From Haliotis asinina (taxonomy: Eukaryota; Mollusca; Gastropoda; Lepetellida; Haliotidae), in contig NC_090295.1 of assembly GCF_037392515.1 (NCBI RefSeq), forward strand, positions 17,889,501-17,953,500: 64,000 bases of DNA, in the 5' to 3' direction. Positions 11,585 through 23,690 of the stretch are shown here, one piece after another (position 1 is the first letter of the stretch; every line of letters begins with the position of its first letter). The position numbers and the translations under genes were made by a program. The notes under the pieces are model-generated. The model ran no database searches, was not told the origin of the DNA, and was given only the letters and a program-made list of their open reading frames with translations.

Positions 11585-11866
11585 ATTCCAGATCCATGAA
11601 AGTCCTGAGGTAGAATAGGCCTCCAGCAACCCATGCTTGCCATAAAAGGCGACTATGCTTGTCATAAGAGGCAACTAACAGGATCGGGTGGTCAGGCTCG
11701 CTGACTTGGTTGACACATGTCATCGGTTCCCAATTGCGCAGATCGATGCTCATGTAGTTGATCACTGGATTGTCTGGTCCAGACTCGATTATTTACAGAC
11801 CGCCGCCATATAGCTGGAATATTGCTGAGTGCGGCGTAAAACTAAACTCACTCACTCACGCCCCCC
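11585..11866 (+). repeat. SINE-B copy, near full length
   Basis: Runs from 'gaggtagaataggcc' through CCATGCTTGCCATAAAAGGC and GATCGATGCTCATG to the tail GCGGCGTAAAACTAAACTC with CACTC repeats, then a poly-C run. Confidence 0.85.
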
Positions 11867-12557
11867 CCCCCCCCTTAACATTCTAAATGATTTCTAAAAA
11901 TGTTTTGATTATATGTATTAGCTCCCTTACATTGAGACTATTTGTTTTGTCCTGATTTGACAAACATGACAATTTTAGCATTTCTGGAGACCATGCTATC
12001 AAAAACAGACATGGGAGGAGGTAAACTTTATTTTTCATAGGATTTTGTGGAGGTTGATTACTTCTTGTAACAACTCCTGTGCGAGTAGTTTGTTGAAATC
12101 AGTAACTGGTTCTAGTTTTGTTTCCTGGCTTTTCATCACCACACAGGTGATGGCACTTGAGTGCAAGGTTATTTTATGAATGAGATCGAAATGGATTTAC
12201 GAATTCGAGAATTAGTGAATAGTATAGAAATTAAAATACTTCATATGACATAATTTGAGACCCCAAAGCTCTTAGGTACATGTATGCACATTTGCTTAGT
12301 AAAATTCTGTCTCTTAGTCGATTGTTAATCAACAAAAAATATTCCTACTATTAATACTTCAGATGTGCTACTCTCAGATATGCTATTCCCCCACTCTCCC
12401 GAACATCATACTCCTGTACATAGAAAGTGGCTAAGTGTAACACGTGTATTTTGGATAACCCTTTCTGGGTTAAGTGTAATTTCTGACAATTTCTTTGTAG
12501 GACTCCCATCAGGGATTCGCGCCCGTAGTCCTCGAGCAAGGCACACAGTACTGAACT

Positions 12558-12706
12558 GGGGCCCCTTTCACAAAACGCTCGTAGCCTAAGATCTCGTAAG
12601 TTTTCTCGTAGCCATTGTACCTCCTATACTGTAACACAGGAGATATGGATGCTACGAGAAAAGTTACGAGATCTTAGGCTTACGAGAGTTTCGTGAAACG
12701 GGCCCC
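12558..12706. mobile_element. Foldback MITE-2, 149 bp
   Basis: The left arm (GGGCCCCTTTCAC, then GCTCGTAGCCTAAGATCTCG) is the near-exact reverse complement of the right arm (CGAGATCTTAGGCTTACGAG, then GTGAAACGGGCCCC). The arms are about 55 bp with a short loop. No coding capacity. Confidence 0.8.
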
Positions 12707-13102
12707 TGCTTGGCAAGTATTAGATGAGCCAGCGCAATAAACGCGTTTGTAACAAGCAGGCGGGGCAAGTAATCTCGACGAATACACTTGTTTGCTACAG
12801 GTAGATTGGCGATACAGCACGTACAATACATGCTCACCGTGACTTGAAATCACACGTGTTAAACAGTAAGCGCACAGTCAGCGATCTGACCCCCTCAAAC
12901 ATAAATCTTTCTAGAGGGAACAATGTGTTTGCTTAAGGAATCGAAAGGAACTAAAAGCGTTTTACTTCTCGTTCCCAAACTACTACAGGACGATGTGTAA
13001 TCTGATTATGAACTAGCAGTTAACACTGCGCACTGCTTGCTGGTGAAAAATATTTTGAAGTAATTCTTTCCGAAAACTTACCAATGTAACAATTAGGAGA
13101 TA

Positions 13103-13255
13103 AACATCATGTGTTGGCCAATTTCCGGGTGTTATTGAGTATTTGAAGCACGGGAATATTTCAGTTGAAACCTCCGGCTGACGCCGTCGGTTCCAAATGC
13201 ATTCCCGTGCTTCAAATACTCAATAACAGCCGGAAATTGGCCAACACATGATGTT
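13103..13255. mobile_element. Foldback element, 153 bp
   Basis: AACATCATGTGTTGGCCAAT at the left is repeated in reverse complement at the right. The arms continue through the CCGG and TATTGAGTATTTGAAGCACG parts, giving a nearly perfect stem of about 55 bp. Confidence 0.8.
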
Positions 13256-13809
13256 AAACGACATTGTAAACAGAAATGTAAACCAAAGGGGTTTTACTGA
13301 CTGCACTCGTTTACATCGAGTAGGGGTACAGCAGTGAAGTGTCATCAGCTGGCCGTTTCAGCTGGTTCCCATGGTAGCATCTGGAGTTGCTCATTTGTGA
13401 CGTCATTCTAACTTTACATCACAGTATGATTTGAATGACTTCACCACTGTTGATGACACAACAAAACAATTGTTTACGTGTCAATACGCGGTGAATAGTC
13501 TTGAGGTTCCGGGAATCTAATACCGGAATATCATGTTTTTCAACCAATCAGACTACAGAACACAGTAACTTTTGGTTTACAATGCTATTTATTACTCGTT
13601 CGTTGAAGATACAGCAGTGTAATATTTTCACTTCAATATTACACTAGTGTAATACAGACGTGTGACGTCAAAATGGTTCAAAGTTGTGACGTCAATGTTG
13701 ATATCGCGATTTTACTAGACCTTGCTTGACTTGAAAGCTGAGAGTCCTTACACTGTAGGCAATTTCCCCGCAGTTTCTCTCAATTTATGTTGGGGAGTAA
13801 TAAACAGAA

Positions 13810-13921
13810 CACTAAACTCGCTTCCGTGAAATACCATTTTCATTAAACTCGCTTTCGCTCGTCTGATACCAAATCATTAACTCGTTTAATAAAAATGGTA
13901 TTACACGGAAGGTCGTTTAGT
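13810..13921. mobile_element. Foldback element, about 112 bp
   Basis: ACTAAACTCGCTTCCGTGAA with TACCATTTT at the left pairs with AAAATGGTA and TTACACGGAAGGTCGTTTAG at the right. Arms about 40 bp with several mismatches. Confidence 0.6.
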
Positions 13922-14712
13922 ATCATCTATGTATGTCTCTTTTTGTTAAAAACAGACGTAAAAATATGTTAAACTGGCATACACGATGTATGATGATCCA
14001 TTCAATACGAATTAGGGATAAGTTGTAACAGAGGCTCTAGTTATAAGGACGTTTTGTCAGTATTTCAACGAAATCATTGATCACTTAGAATATATCCGTA
14101 TCTGAAACATAATCCAGGCGTGTCCTTGACATGATAGGCCAAACGTAAAAACGACTCAGCCATCCCATCGTCCCAACTGTGACTCAGGATTGGTTTCACA
14201 TGACACTCAAGGAAATGGCCCACCATCCTCCAGAAAACAGTTGGAACAGATGTCTCAGCCTGGTTTGCTTGACAGGCAGTCTTGTCAGATGTGCAAATGT
14301 GGTCGGTAATTGCCATGTGACAATGTAACCTCTCTGATTATTCAGCCAAGCACGTCTTAAGTTTTTTGTGACATCTCCATGATAAATATTATAACAGCTT
14401 TCCTCACTTGAAACTTATTTTGACACAGATATCAAAGACGTAAAAAGCGATTTATTGTACGCTTTAAATTTTTCGGCTGTACCACTCTCTTCTTCAAGGG
14501 AAGGTGGGTACATGACTCATAGTTTTTTGGGCGTGTAACTCTCGTGCCAATCACTGGGATGTGTCAGATGTCACACCTGGTCGTGACAGACATTTTTCAC
14601 GAAGGTCTTGCAGTCAACTTGCAACGTCACATCCCCTGTTCCTTTGATGACATCGTGCCTCCAACGGTTCTTCTGGAACTGTCCTCAGATTGTATTGGAG
14701 CTCCGTGTCAGA

Positions 14713-17700
14713 ATGTACGTGTTTGTGTTTTGTGTACTATTTGCCGTGTCCGCGGCCTACCCCGACGGAGCACCAGAACTGGGATGCTACACAAGTCGTC
14801 CAATGCACGATGAGTTTCTGGCGCAATGGACGCCAGCTCCTTACGTCCTTGAACTCAACGTGACCCACAGCGGACGGACATATTCGACAGGACAGTCTGT
14901 GGCAGGTGAGGGTGTCTTACCTTAAGTATTTTTCAAAGTCACATTGTACAGCAAATTTTTGTGTCCCCGTGTGTCAGATTAGAAATTAACCAGAGAACGT
15001 GTTGCGCGTGTTAAGGTCGGTTTATGACGCGTGCCATCTTGAGGGAAAGCCGATTCAGAAACACTTTTGTCTTTGATATTATACACCTCGATGAACCAGG
15101 CAAGCTTGGGTTTGGTCCTGACGATGAATGTCAATTAACCCAGAGTCTGCGAATGATAGGTATCAGAAAAAAGAAAATATCGGTTAAATTAATGTATTGT
15201 ACCACACGAAGATCCGGGTTGGAAATGGTGATGACGTATCCACGTTACTCGTACGAGACGCCTAACGGGATACGGTGGTCAGTTTGGTTGGTAAATGCAT
15301 GTCATCGTATCCTAAATGCATGCAGGATCAATGCCCTTGATGCAAATCACTGGATTGTCTGGCGCACGAATGGATTATATTGAGACCGCCGCCATATAGA
15401 TGGACAGTGGCGCGGTTAAATAACTGACAAGCATGACGAATATTGGATACCCTTGTCAGCTGTCTTTCAAATCCACCACCCGGGCGTTTGCAAATAGCAG
15501 TTCTTTCTTGTGAAACAAAGAATTTGCGTTTATTAAGTGACCAACGTTCTACTGACAGCCACTGAGATTGTTTGAAAGTAAATTATCAGTACCAAAGGCG
15601 TCTTGCTCAGAAGGGTTATATAGCGTTATTGAAACGCCCCATATACGTTTGTATAAGTCCCATAAAGAGTTGTAAATCCATTTTAATACAACCCCCCCCA
15701 AAAACAAACAAACAAACAACAACAACAAAAACAACAAAGCAAAACAAAACAAAACAAAACAAACAAAAAACACACACAAAAAAACACACAAAAAAACAAA
15801 CAAACAAAAACCAAAAAACGGATGAGAACTGCTTGCCATTATTTAATAATAACTACATGTAGTGTCGAGTTTCAAGGATTGGCTATTGAAAATATATTTT
15901 TCCTTATACCATTTTCCCTACGAATCTCACCTTTGAAAATATGAATCACTTAGCTAATTTTCGTGTCACGTTTTTTTTTAAAGGATGGATAATTTTAGTG
16001 CGAGCAATAAAACGTCATGTGACGGCCTCGGGCAACTCCCCCGTCTGGGAGCACGTGCTTACTCCTCATGGTGACACGATGACGTCACACATGTCACCCA
16101 GTCATTATATAAACATAGGTACACATTCGGAACACACCAGTCGCGATGTGGAAAATTAATCACAGAGATTTTATTGTAGTTTAGAAATAGGGTCTGGTTC
16201 CAGTGTTCACTCCACTTTCGCACAACGAATGAGTTACGATTTTACTCAGCAATATTTCAGCTATTTGGTGGCGGTCAGCATGGACCAGAAAATGAGCGTC
16301 GATTTACATGATAGATATACGATGGCATGTGTCAACCAAGTCAGCGACCACCCTTTCCTGTTACTCATGTCTTAAGACAACCATGGGTTACTGAAGACCA
16401 ATTCTAACCCGAAACTTTACCATGATGTATGAGCCCCGAAAGTGACCCCAATTAATAACGCACTATTTAGTGCGTGACACCTGGTGGTCTGGTGGATAGA
16501 GAGCGGAATGTTTCTTGTTCCATTCCCTTGTTTGGCGTTAGACTAAAGATCGCAAATGAAACATTGCCGATATAAACGAACAAGACATTAACCGTTACTA
16601 TTAATTGATAATTCAAGCATACATGTTGATACGGTAACATGCTTGCTGTTTGGAAACTGAAATAATATCAATATTTGTCGTCGACAATATGGATTGCGTG
16701 TCATCGTACCGGTGTGTGTTTGCTTTTAATATTACCCACTGGTTTGTCTGGTCCAGGATCTATTTAGAGTAAGCCGTAATAACTAGGTCATTTCTGTCAA
16801 TGGCAAATTAGAAGCCAACAAAAGACAAAACAACAGTAACAAAACCCAACAAGAACAGCAAAAACAGGAACGGCAAAAGTTTCCGATTATGTTTACAGGC
16901 ATTGAAACTAAAACCTTACATGAAAGGAGATACAAAATGTTGGTGTTGTAGTTTGTCGTCTAACGCCGCACTAAACTGATGTATGGTTGCTATATCAAGC
17001 TGTATAATCGAGTTGGGACAAGACAATCCAGTGATTAACATGAGCATCGAATGCGATGACATGTGTAAACCATGTCTGCGAGTCTAATCACCTTATCCTG
17101 TAAGTTGCCTTTTACGACAAGCAAGGGTTGCTGAGGATTGATTCCTACTCGATCTTCATGTAGCATCGTTCTAAAACCAGCTACCTTCTTCTCGCTGCGC
17201 AAATGCTCTGACCGCTGATGAACGTGTATATCAGTGTCACAAGGGCACGTCCGCGAATGAATGAGAATTGAATTTCACCCACCATTTTCATAACGGAATC
17301 ACAAGGTCCAGCTCAGCTGTATCATGTCGGGTCATACCAAGTAGTCACAGCATCCATTTGGGATCTGAACCCAGATCATCAACGTGTCATGCAAGCACCA
17401 CTACCCGAAAATTTACTGTTGATAAATTAAGAGATTTGTGAAAACGTTTGTGACTTCCTTGTGTTACAGTGACCCTGAAGGCCACACGACCCGAGTTCAC
17501 GATCCGTGGTTTCCTGGTGACTCTCCTGACGTCCAGCGGGATCACTGGAGGCACCTGGAAGAATCTGACCGCTGACTCAAAGGTCATCAAGGACTGCGGG
17601 GTGACTCAGTCGGTCAGCAGAGGCAGAGACTCAGTCACCATTGTCTGGGAGGCGCCAACAGCTCGGGAGCTCGACCTTGAGACCATCCAGTTCAAGTGAG

Positions 17701-20293
17701 TACAGCCCAAGGCATGTGGTTTCCCCTGGTTAATGATGCCCACCTTGGCACCATTCGGTTTATAATATCAATAGTTTCTGTCAACTATCCATAGAGGTTA
17801 CCACGATCCAGTTAAAGAAGAGTCCTTTGTATAGAGGGTACCGCGGCGGCCAGTGAAGATTACTTTGAGACTACCCAGTTTGGGTATAGTCCACGGAGGG
17901 TACCACGGCGACGAGTGATGGCTGCTTTGAGACTATCCAGTTTACGATTTGCCCTTTGTATAGAGGGTACCACGAAGACTTGTGATGGCTACTTTGAGAC
18001 TATCCAGTTTACGTTTTGCCCTTTGCATAGAGGGTAGCATGGCAACCAGTGATGGCTACTTTGAGACTATCCAGTTTAGGTATAGCCCTTTTTATAGAGG
18101 GTACCAGGACGACTAGTGAAAACTACTTTGAGACTATCCAATTTAACGTTTAACCCTTTTTATAGAGGATAGCATGGCGACCAGTGATGGTTGCTTTGAG
18201 ACTATCCAGTTTAGGTATAGCCCTTTGTATAGATGGCTCCTTTGAGACTCTCCAGTTTACGTTTTGCCCTTTGTATTGAGGGTACCACGGCGACCAGTGA
18301 AAGCTACTTTGAGACTATCCAGTTTACGTTTTGCCCTTTGTGTAGAGGGTAGCATGGCGGCCAGTTAAGGCTCTTTTGAGACTATCCAGTTTAGGTATAG
18401 CCCTTTGTATAGAGGGTAGCATGGCCAGTGATGGCTCCTTTGAGACTCTCCGGTTTACGTTTAGCCCTTTGTGTATAGGGTAACATGGCGGCCAGTGAAG
18501 CCTCTTTTGAGACTATCCAGTATAGGTAAAGTCCGTGGAGGACACCACGACCAGTGACGGCGACTTTGATCTAGTTTATGTACATACCTTTCGATGGCGG
18601 GCACCACGGGCAGTTACGGCTTTGAAACCACCCAGTTAAGGTAAAGGCCTTTGTATGAAGGGCACGGCGGCCAGTTATGATGACGTTCACTTACAACATT
18701 TCGAAATGATCTATTGCCATATTAGAAGTTGATGGATGATAAGACGATGAGCAGCTCGTTGATGGATACCTGACAATGATATAAACGTCTATACCGAAAC
18801 GTCATAATAGGTTAGAAGTTGTTATCCAGAAAGTATTATACCTTTCTCATCTCGGAATGATTACGACAATCACCATATCTTGTTCATCATTATTTCGTTC
18901 CCAATATCTCATGCCACCGGCACCAATTTTCCAGATAACCTAATCTTGTTTGCTTCATTACCATGACGACGCTGTCCGTGTATGTTCGCAGGGCCATCGC
19001 CGTCCACAACTTCACCATGTACTGGGACCACATTCTCTCGCCGCCACTGAAACCAGCCGTTGACTACTGTAAGCTTATTGCGCCAACCTTTATTTTATCG
19101 TTAAGTTACTTTATTAGTCAAATTGAGATCTGGTGGACTTTTTTCTCACGCCCTCGCGTCTCTGAACAACGAATGCCAGGTCGATGATCTATATTTAGTT
19201 AACATGCACTGGTTTTATTCCTGTTGATGAAACATCACAAAGGCGAAAACAGTCGCCCAAACACTTGAAACTTGAGGTACCAAATACAACCATGGTATAA
19301 AAATAATTTAAAATTACCACTGAATACCCTTTCCAATCGTGAACAACTGGTCTTATTCCGGGACATGCCGAGTACTGATTAGTGTCCAGATAGCAGCATT
19401 TCATATCATATCACTGGAGATATTACTCAGGAACATTGGTTTTTTTGTGACTGACATTTCACCAGTGTGTCATTGAATAAATAGATGTTCATAATTCATG
19501 TTCATAATTTCAAAATGTACATATATCCCTAATTATTGTCGTTCGGTATATCATACCGCGTTTTTTCGGGTTAGGGAAAGAGGTGACCAATGTGTGCATT
19601 ACCCACTCACTTCGTCGGCACTACTGATAAAAGTGTTAATAATTGTTGATGGTCAGGGGTGGTGTGGGGTGTGGGGTGTGGGGTGTGGGGTGTGGGGTGT
19701 GGGTGTGTGTGTGGGGGGGGTTGCTGGTGGGGGGTTGGGGTGGGGGGTGAACTTTAGTATAAATACCACTACAGTTATCACTGATATGTGTAATGTTTGT
19801 TGTTTATACTCTCACATTAATATGCTTCCATTCATAAAGTATCAACAAGGAAACACGATGCTTGAACAACTGAGGATCGATGTGACATCGTACCATTGCC
19901 ATCGTGCTCATGATGGCAATAATTGGTTCGTATCTACACACGGATTATTTGCACTAAGCACCGCCATGATGTGACTGACATGTTTCTGATGGATGCGAAA
20001 AGGCATTCACCCATTCGCTTTCTGTTTCAGCAAAACTGCAGTTTCAACAGCTTCTTGACGAGCTGAAGAAGTTCTCTGACATGGCGTCCTTTGGTAACTT
20101 TGGCCTTGACCTTAACATTCCCACGCAGCCTCCCTCGTCTTCATCATCTTCCTCTTCCTCCTCTTCATCCTCCTCCTCCTCCTCCTCTTCATCCTCCTCT
20201 GGCTGGAACGGTGGAAGTTCCAAGAAGTCGAGGAAGCCGTTCAGAGAGTCACGTAGCAATAACAAGAACAATGGTTCGAGAGTCTTCCTGTAG
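14713..20293 (+). CDS. Secreted Reeler-domain protein with poly-Ser tail, four exons
   Basis: Exons: 14713-14905, 17470-17695, 18992-19068, 20031-20293; all introns are GT-AG with frame kept (phases 1, 2, 1), giving 252 residues. Residues 1-15 (MYVFVFCVLFAVSAA) form a signal peptide. Residues about 16-166 match a Reeler domain: YPDGAP near the start, PYVLELN, YSTGQSV, FTIRGFLVTL, GGTWKN, VTIVWEAP and a closing NFTMYWDH; Cys near residues 24 and 108. The tail has a short helix (FQQLLDELKKF), 22 Ser in a row at 20135-20200, then a basic Ser/Asn-rich end. Reeler proteins are extracellular and several invertebrate members are immune-induced (family knowledge); poly-Ser tails also occur in matrix proteins, so the role here is open. 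A Reeler-like relative lies at 47298-49539. Confidence 0.85.
15260..15430 (+). repeat. SINE-B copy, decayed, in Reeler intron 1
   Basis: Carries CATGTCATCGTATCC, TCACTGGATTGTCTGG and GAGACCGCCGCCATATAG. Confidence 0.6.
15693..15822. repeat. Poly-C and A/C-rich simple repeat
   Basis: A C run followed by AAAC and AAC units over about 120 bases. Confidence 0.85.
16225..16420 (-). repeat. SINE-B copy, decayed, in Reeler intron 1
   Basis: Reverse-strand motifs CTCAGCAATATTTCAGCTAT, GCATGTGTCAACCAAGTCAG and CCATGGGTTACTGAAGACC. Confidence 0.65.
16955..17165 (-). repeat. SINE-B copy, decayed, in Reeler intron 1
   Basis: Reverse-strand motifs TAACGCCGCACTAAACT, GACAATCCAGTGATTAACAT and CGACAAGCAAGGGTTGCTGA. 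Confidence 0.65.
17786..18684 (+). repeat. Minisatellite in Reeler intron 2 resembling the exon 2 splice donor
   Basis: About 13 units of roughly 65-70 bp. The core TTTGAGACTATCCAGTTTAG resembles the last 20 coding bases of exon 2 (CTTGAGACCATCCAGTTCAA), and about six units continue GGTATAG or GGTAAAG where the true donor reads GTGAGT. Units also share 'gccctttgtatagagggta' and 'ggcgaccagtgatggct'. Confidence 0.85.
19430..19575 (+). repeat. Dispersed repeat, Reeler intron 3 copy
   Basis: Shares CAGTGTGTCA-TGAATAAATA and the following 'ttcataatt' region with 29712-29840. Confidence 0.5.
19655..19752 (+). repeat. G-rich (GGGGTGT)n tract in Reeler intron 3
   Basis: Repeated GGGGTGT units followed by longer G runs on the coding strand; has the run pattern needed for G-quadruplexes. 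Confidence 0.8.
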
Positions 20294-20417
20294 ACGTCTT
20301 CATGTCAAGACTATGCATCTTTGGTTGTATTCTTTTGGGGGTTAAATTTGATCAGCATGTTTCTGGCAGCATGATACCTCACAGTACAAGAATGTTGTCG
20401 ACATCAACCTATCTTTC

Positions 20418-20494
20418 ACTCAACAACAGCAGCAGCAGCAACAACAGCAGCAGCAGCAACAACAGCAACAACAACAGCAACAGCAGCTCCACCA
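20418..20494 (+). repeat. CAG/CAA trinucleotide repeat in Reeler 3' UTR
   Basis: About 75 bases of mixed CAG and CAA units, roughly 125 bases after the stop. Confidence 0.85.
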
Positions 20495-20643
20495 ACAAAG
20501 GGAACGATTCCTCGTTTGGTTGGCTTCTGCTTTTTTCACGTTTATCACATTCATTATTATTTCTCCAATATACTTGATGGTTTTAGCCAGGAAACGGAAC
20601 CCATTCTTGTTCATGGACTTTAGTTTGTATCTTGATTATTTCT

Positions 20644-20649
20644 AATAAA
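20644..20649 (+). promoter_or_regulatory. Polyadenylation signal AATAAA of the Reeler gene
   Basis: AATAAA about 350 bases after the stop codon. Confidence 0.6.
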
Positions 20650-20659
20650 ATGTTGCCGA

Positions 20660-23170
20660 TCGAGTTTTTCGCAAAATGCGTTAAAGGTCACTTATACTCT
20701 AATAGGGCACAAACGCAAAATCACTTGCTAACATCGTTATGAATGGAACCCCGTCATCAAATGCTCATTTCGATCTTTAATTACTTTAAATCGACCTTTT
20801 TGTCAACAGTGCAAAATTCTCAGCCACAAACGAAATTTCAGACAATCAGAGCGGCGCGTCTCCGTGACGTAATAGTGGGTATAGAAATGAGGGTCTGTGC
20901 AGTATTCATCTGCATTTTAGGGGTTAAACTATATCGTTTACAGGTTTGTACAAACCTGAAATCGCGAAAGCTGTTGAGAAAAATGAAAGCTATATGTTCT
21001 CAAAATCTACTATCATTTAGTTTTGTCACCTGCTTTGCCTAGTTTTCGAGTTACAACCCTTGTTTTCATAGACTATTCTGTCAAAATCACTTGGTGTCGC
21101 TAGGTTGTAATCCGTGTTAGGTGGTATAAACCTACACATTTTTTGTCATCATTCACTTGATGCTCAGTTAATGAATTTATAACAGGTATAATTAGTGGTA
21201 AGGCCACTTAGATTACCCGACAAAGGCCCCCATTTGGCATTTCTTGTGTCTGGATCGATCACAAGATTAACCGATAACACGCTGATTGATTAATTAGTTT
21301 TATGGGGATTTAAATGGGGGATTTGTCAAAAGGCAGTGTTTATGTATGTACATTTACTAATCTATACTGAATACACTCTGTCGTGTCTGTGTCTATGTAA
21401 AACAACGTCCTTCTTTCAAAGGATTAACCGCCAATACATTGATTGATTGCTCATTATTGGCTAACTAAATAACTTTGTAAAAAGAATGACGCACATTATG
21501 CAATTAGTTGCCAGGTTTGCTATCTTGGGTAACCAATGAAACTATACAGCAATGTGAAAACCTGAAACGATACATCACGTTTTCACATGTTAGACTGTTA
21601 AAAGACACTTCACTTGGAAAATCTGCAGGTGAAGTATATATCACTTGTTTTTGTGGATATTGATGGGTACATTCCTCGAACAAGGTAATAGCCTGACATG
21701 GCTCCTATAACTTTAATTCCAATATTTGCATTTTTGTTTTAATACGTTGTCGTAGCTTTCAACAGAACCGTTGTTTTCGTCGTGAAGTGTAATTATGCAG
21801 ACGACATACACTAGGGCGTGCGTACGAATTATGATTCATATAGCAAAACTATGAAACGTCTACATATTACATTCCTGTTATACATTCGCAGATCGCTTCT
21901 TTTTATTAAGTTTCAAAATGAATACAAATATTATTATAAAGTAATTAGGATTATGAGACCAAGTATAAAGACGTTATTTGACAAGTGTCTACATACCAGT
22001 GACTGAACGTTATAAACCAAGTAAATTTAGCGAGTGAAGAAATTTATCGCGCAGTATTTTCACTTGGTCCCCGACCTCGCTTAGGTTATGTTACAGGTTG
22101 TGTCATGCAAACTCCTTTTGGTAATGATTCAAATACATATTTATGTAGTTTTGATTTTCTAACTTGATGAAAACAAATCATAGATAATCTCATTAATTCA
22201 AATGGATTTGACTTCGCGATTTTCAAAAATGGCGGCGCCCGGTCTTGGGATGAATGCTATTTAAGTTTGTTTTCACCGACTTACAAAAGGACAATTACGT
22301 TCTACTAGTAGTAAAATATGTATTTTATTGATGGACATTAGGATTTTACATGACATTGCTTATAACATAACAATTTCACTCTTGGAAGTGAGGTGGAGGT
22401 CAATATAACATTGCTTGCAATATAAATGTCTCTTCGACCCCCACCTTGCTTCCTTGGAAGAAGTCCTTATGTTAAAAGTTGTGTCATGCAAAATCCTTTT
22501 GGCCATGATTCAGATGCATATTTATCTACTAGTAAAATGTAGTTTTGATTTTCTAACTTGATGAGAACAAATCATAATCTCAATAATTCTAACGGACTTT
22601 AGCCCGTGACTTCAGGATTTTCAAAAAAGGCGGCGCCTTGTCTGAGGATGAATGCTATTTAAGTTTGTTTTCACCGACTTACAAAATCAAAATTATTTTC
22701 TACTGGTAGTAAAATATATATTTTCTTGATTGACATTAGGATTTTACATGACATTGCTTATAACATAACAATTTCACTCTTGGAATCGCTCAATATAAGG
22801 GGTCAATATAATATTACATGTACTTACGATAATATTGTCACTTTGACCACAACCTCGTTTCCGAGGAAGAAAACTTTATATCCATGCAAAATCCCTTTGG
22901 TCAGCAATGTGTAGTAAGCATTCTTGATTTTACAAACTCGATGAAACTCCATTGTCTATCCTGGAAGCGTGGTAGGGGGCGAACCATCCGATTTAGTATA
23001 TACCACAGGCTTCCACAAAGCTCACTTCGCACACACTAACAACCAATTTAAGCACTAACTACGGAGTCTGGTGGAAATCTGTGCATAGTGACACCATCAC
23101 CCGACCCCAAGGAACAACTGACGGCAACACAACAATTCGGCATGTCTTTGGTGACGTCGAGAAATCAGCG
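20660..23170. other. Intergenic stretch with a long tandem duplication
   Basis: The main content is the ~390-bp tandem repeat at 22070-22945. No coding region recognised. Confidence 0.5.
22070..22945 (+). repeat. Tandem repeat, unit about 380-400 bp, 2.3 copies
   Basis: 'gtgtcatgca' recurs at 22100 and 22481 and 'attttacatgacattgctta' at 22343 and 22741. Both full copies contain 'ggatgaatgctatttaagtt'; a third partial copy starts near 22800. Confidence 0.8.
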
Positions 23171-23460
23171 AAATGACGAGCGTCCTACACATCTTCTATA
23201 CATTTAACGGGAAACCGTTCCTTCTATGACGTCACTGTAGGGCTCTGGCGACAGATTTACGTAACCTGTCTGCGGTTTCGTTTGCGGGTGAGAGAGAAGC
23301 AGACGGCTTTTTAGCAACTTTTAAGCGCTTGGTATTAATTAACCACAAGTTTTTTTAAAAAGAAAATGGTGTTTCGTTTATGACTAACCCAAAGTCTTTC
23401 ATATGCAGTGATAAAAAGAGTACCAAAAAATTGAGTTTAGTGGTCCTTTAAATTTGATTA
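23170..23460 (+). repeat. Dispersed repeat (second copy near 50.3 kb)
   Basis: Begins CCTTCTATGACGTCACTGTA and stays alignable with 50258-50492 through 'gcaacttttaa' and 'attaaccacaagt'. Confidence 0.75.
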
Positions 23461-23546
23461 ATTTTGAAACTGAATTCATTTGTGAGTACGTATTTGCTTT
23501 GAGATGCCTTTGACAGTCTCAAACATGGATACAGGGTGGACTGAGT

Positions 23547-23690
23547 AAGTGAGTTTGGTTTTACGCTGCTTTTAACAATATTCCAACAATATCAGAGATG
23601 AACTTCACTCAATATACCCATATGGGGAATCGTACCCACATATCTGGCATGACGAGCGAACGCTTTAACCACTAGGCTACCCAACCGCCC
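23547..23690 (-). repeat. SINE-A copy
   Basis: Reverse strand: tail 'gtttggttttacgctgc', body, GGGGAATCGTACCC (B-box area), then CGAACGCTTTAACCACTAGG (A-box area). Confidence 0.8.

Larger units (their letters stand above)
9113..12557. other. Intergenic stretch with SINE remnants
   Basis: Holds SINE-B copies at 9950-10125 and 11585-11866, a decayed SINE-A at 10757-10905, a SINE tail scrap near 11400 and a poly-C run near 11860. No gene recognised. Confidence 0.5.
12707..14712. other. Intergenic DNA upstream of the Reeler gene
   Basis: Holds two long foldbacks (13103-13255, 13810-13921) and CRE-like TGACGTCA or GTGACGTC words near 13400-13700. The last few hundred bases should contain the Reeler promoter; no clear TATA box was identified. 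Confidence 0.4.

Noticed and set aside
15549-15862. Phe/Val-rich and Lys/Thr-rich frames
   Set aside because: Both come from the A/C-rich simple repeat.
20044-20271. Acidic Glu/Asp-rich minus-strand frame
   Set aside because: It is the antisense of the poly-Ser codons in the Reeler last exon.
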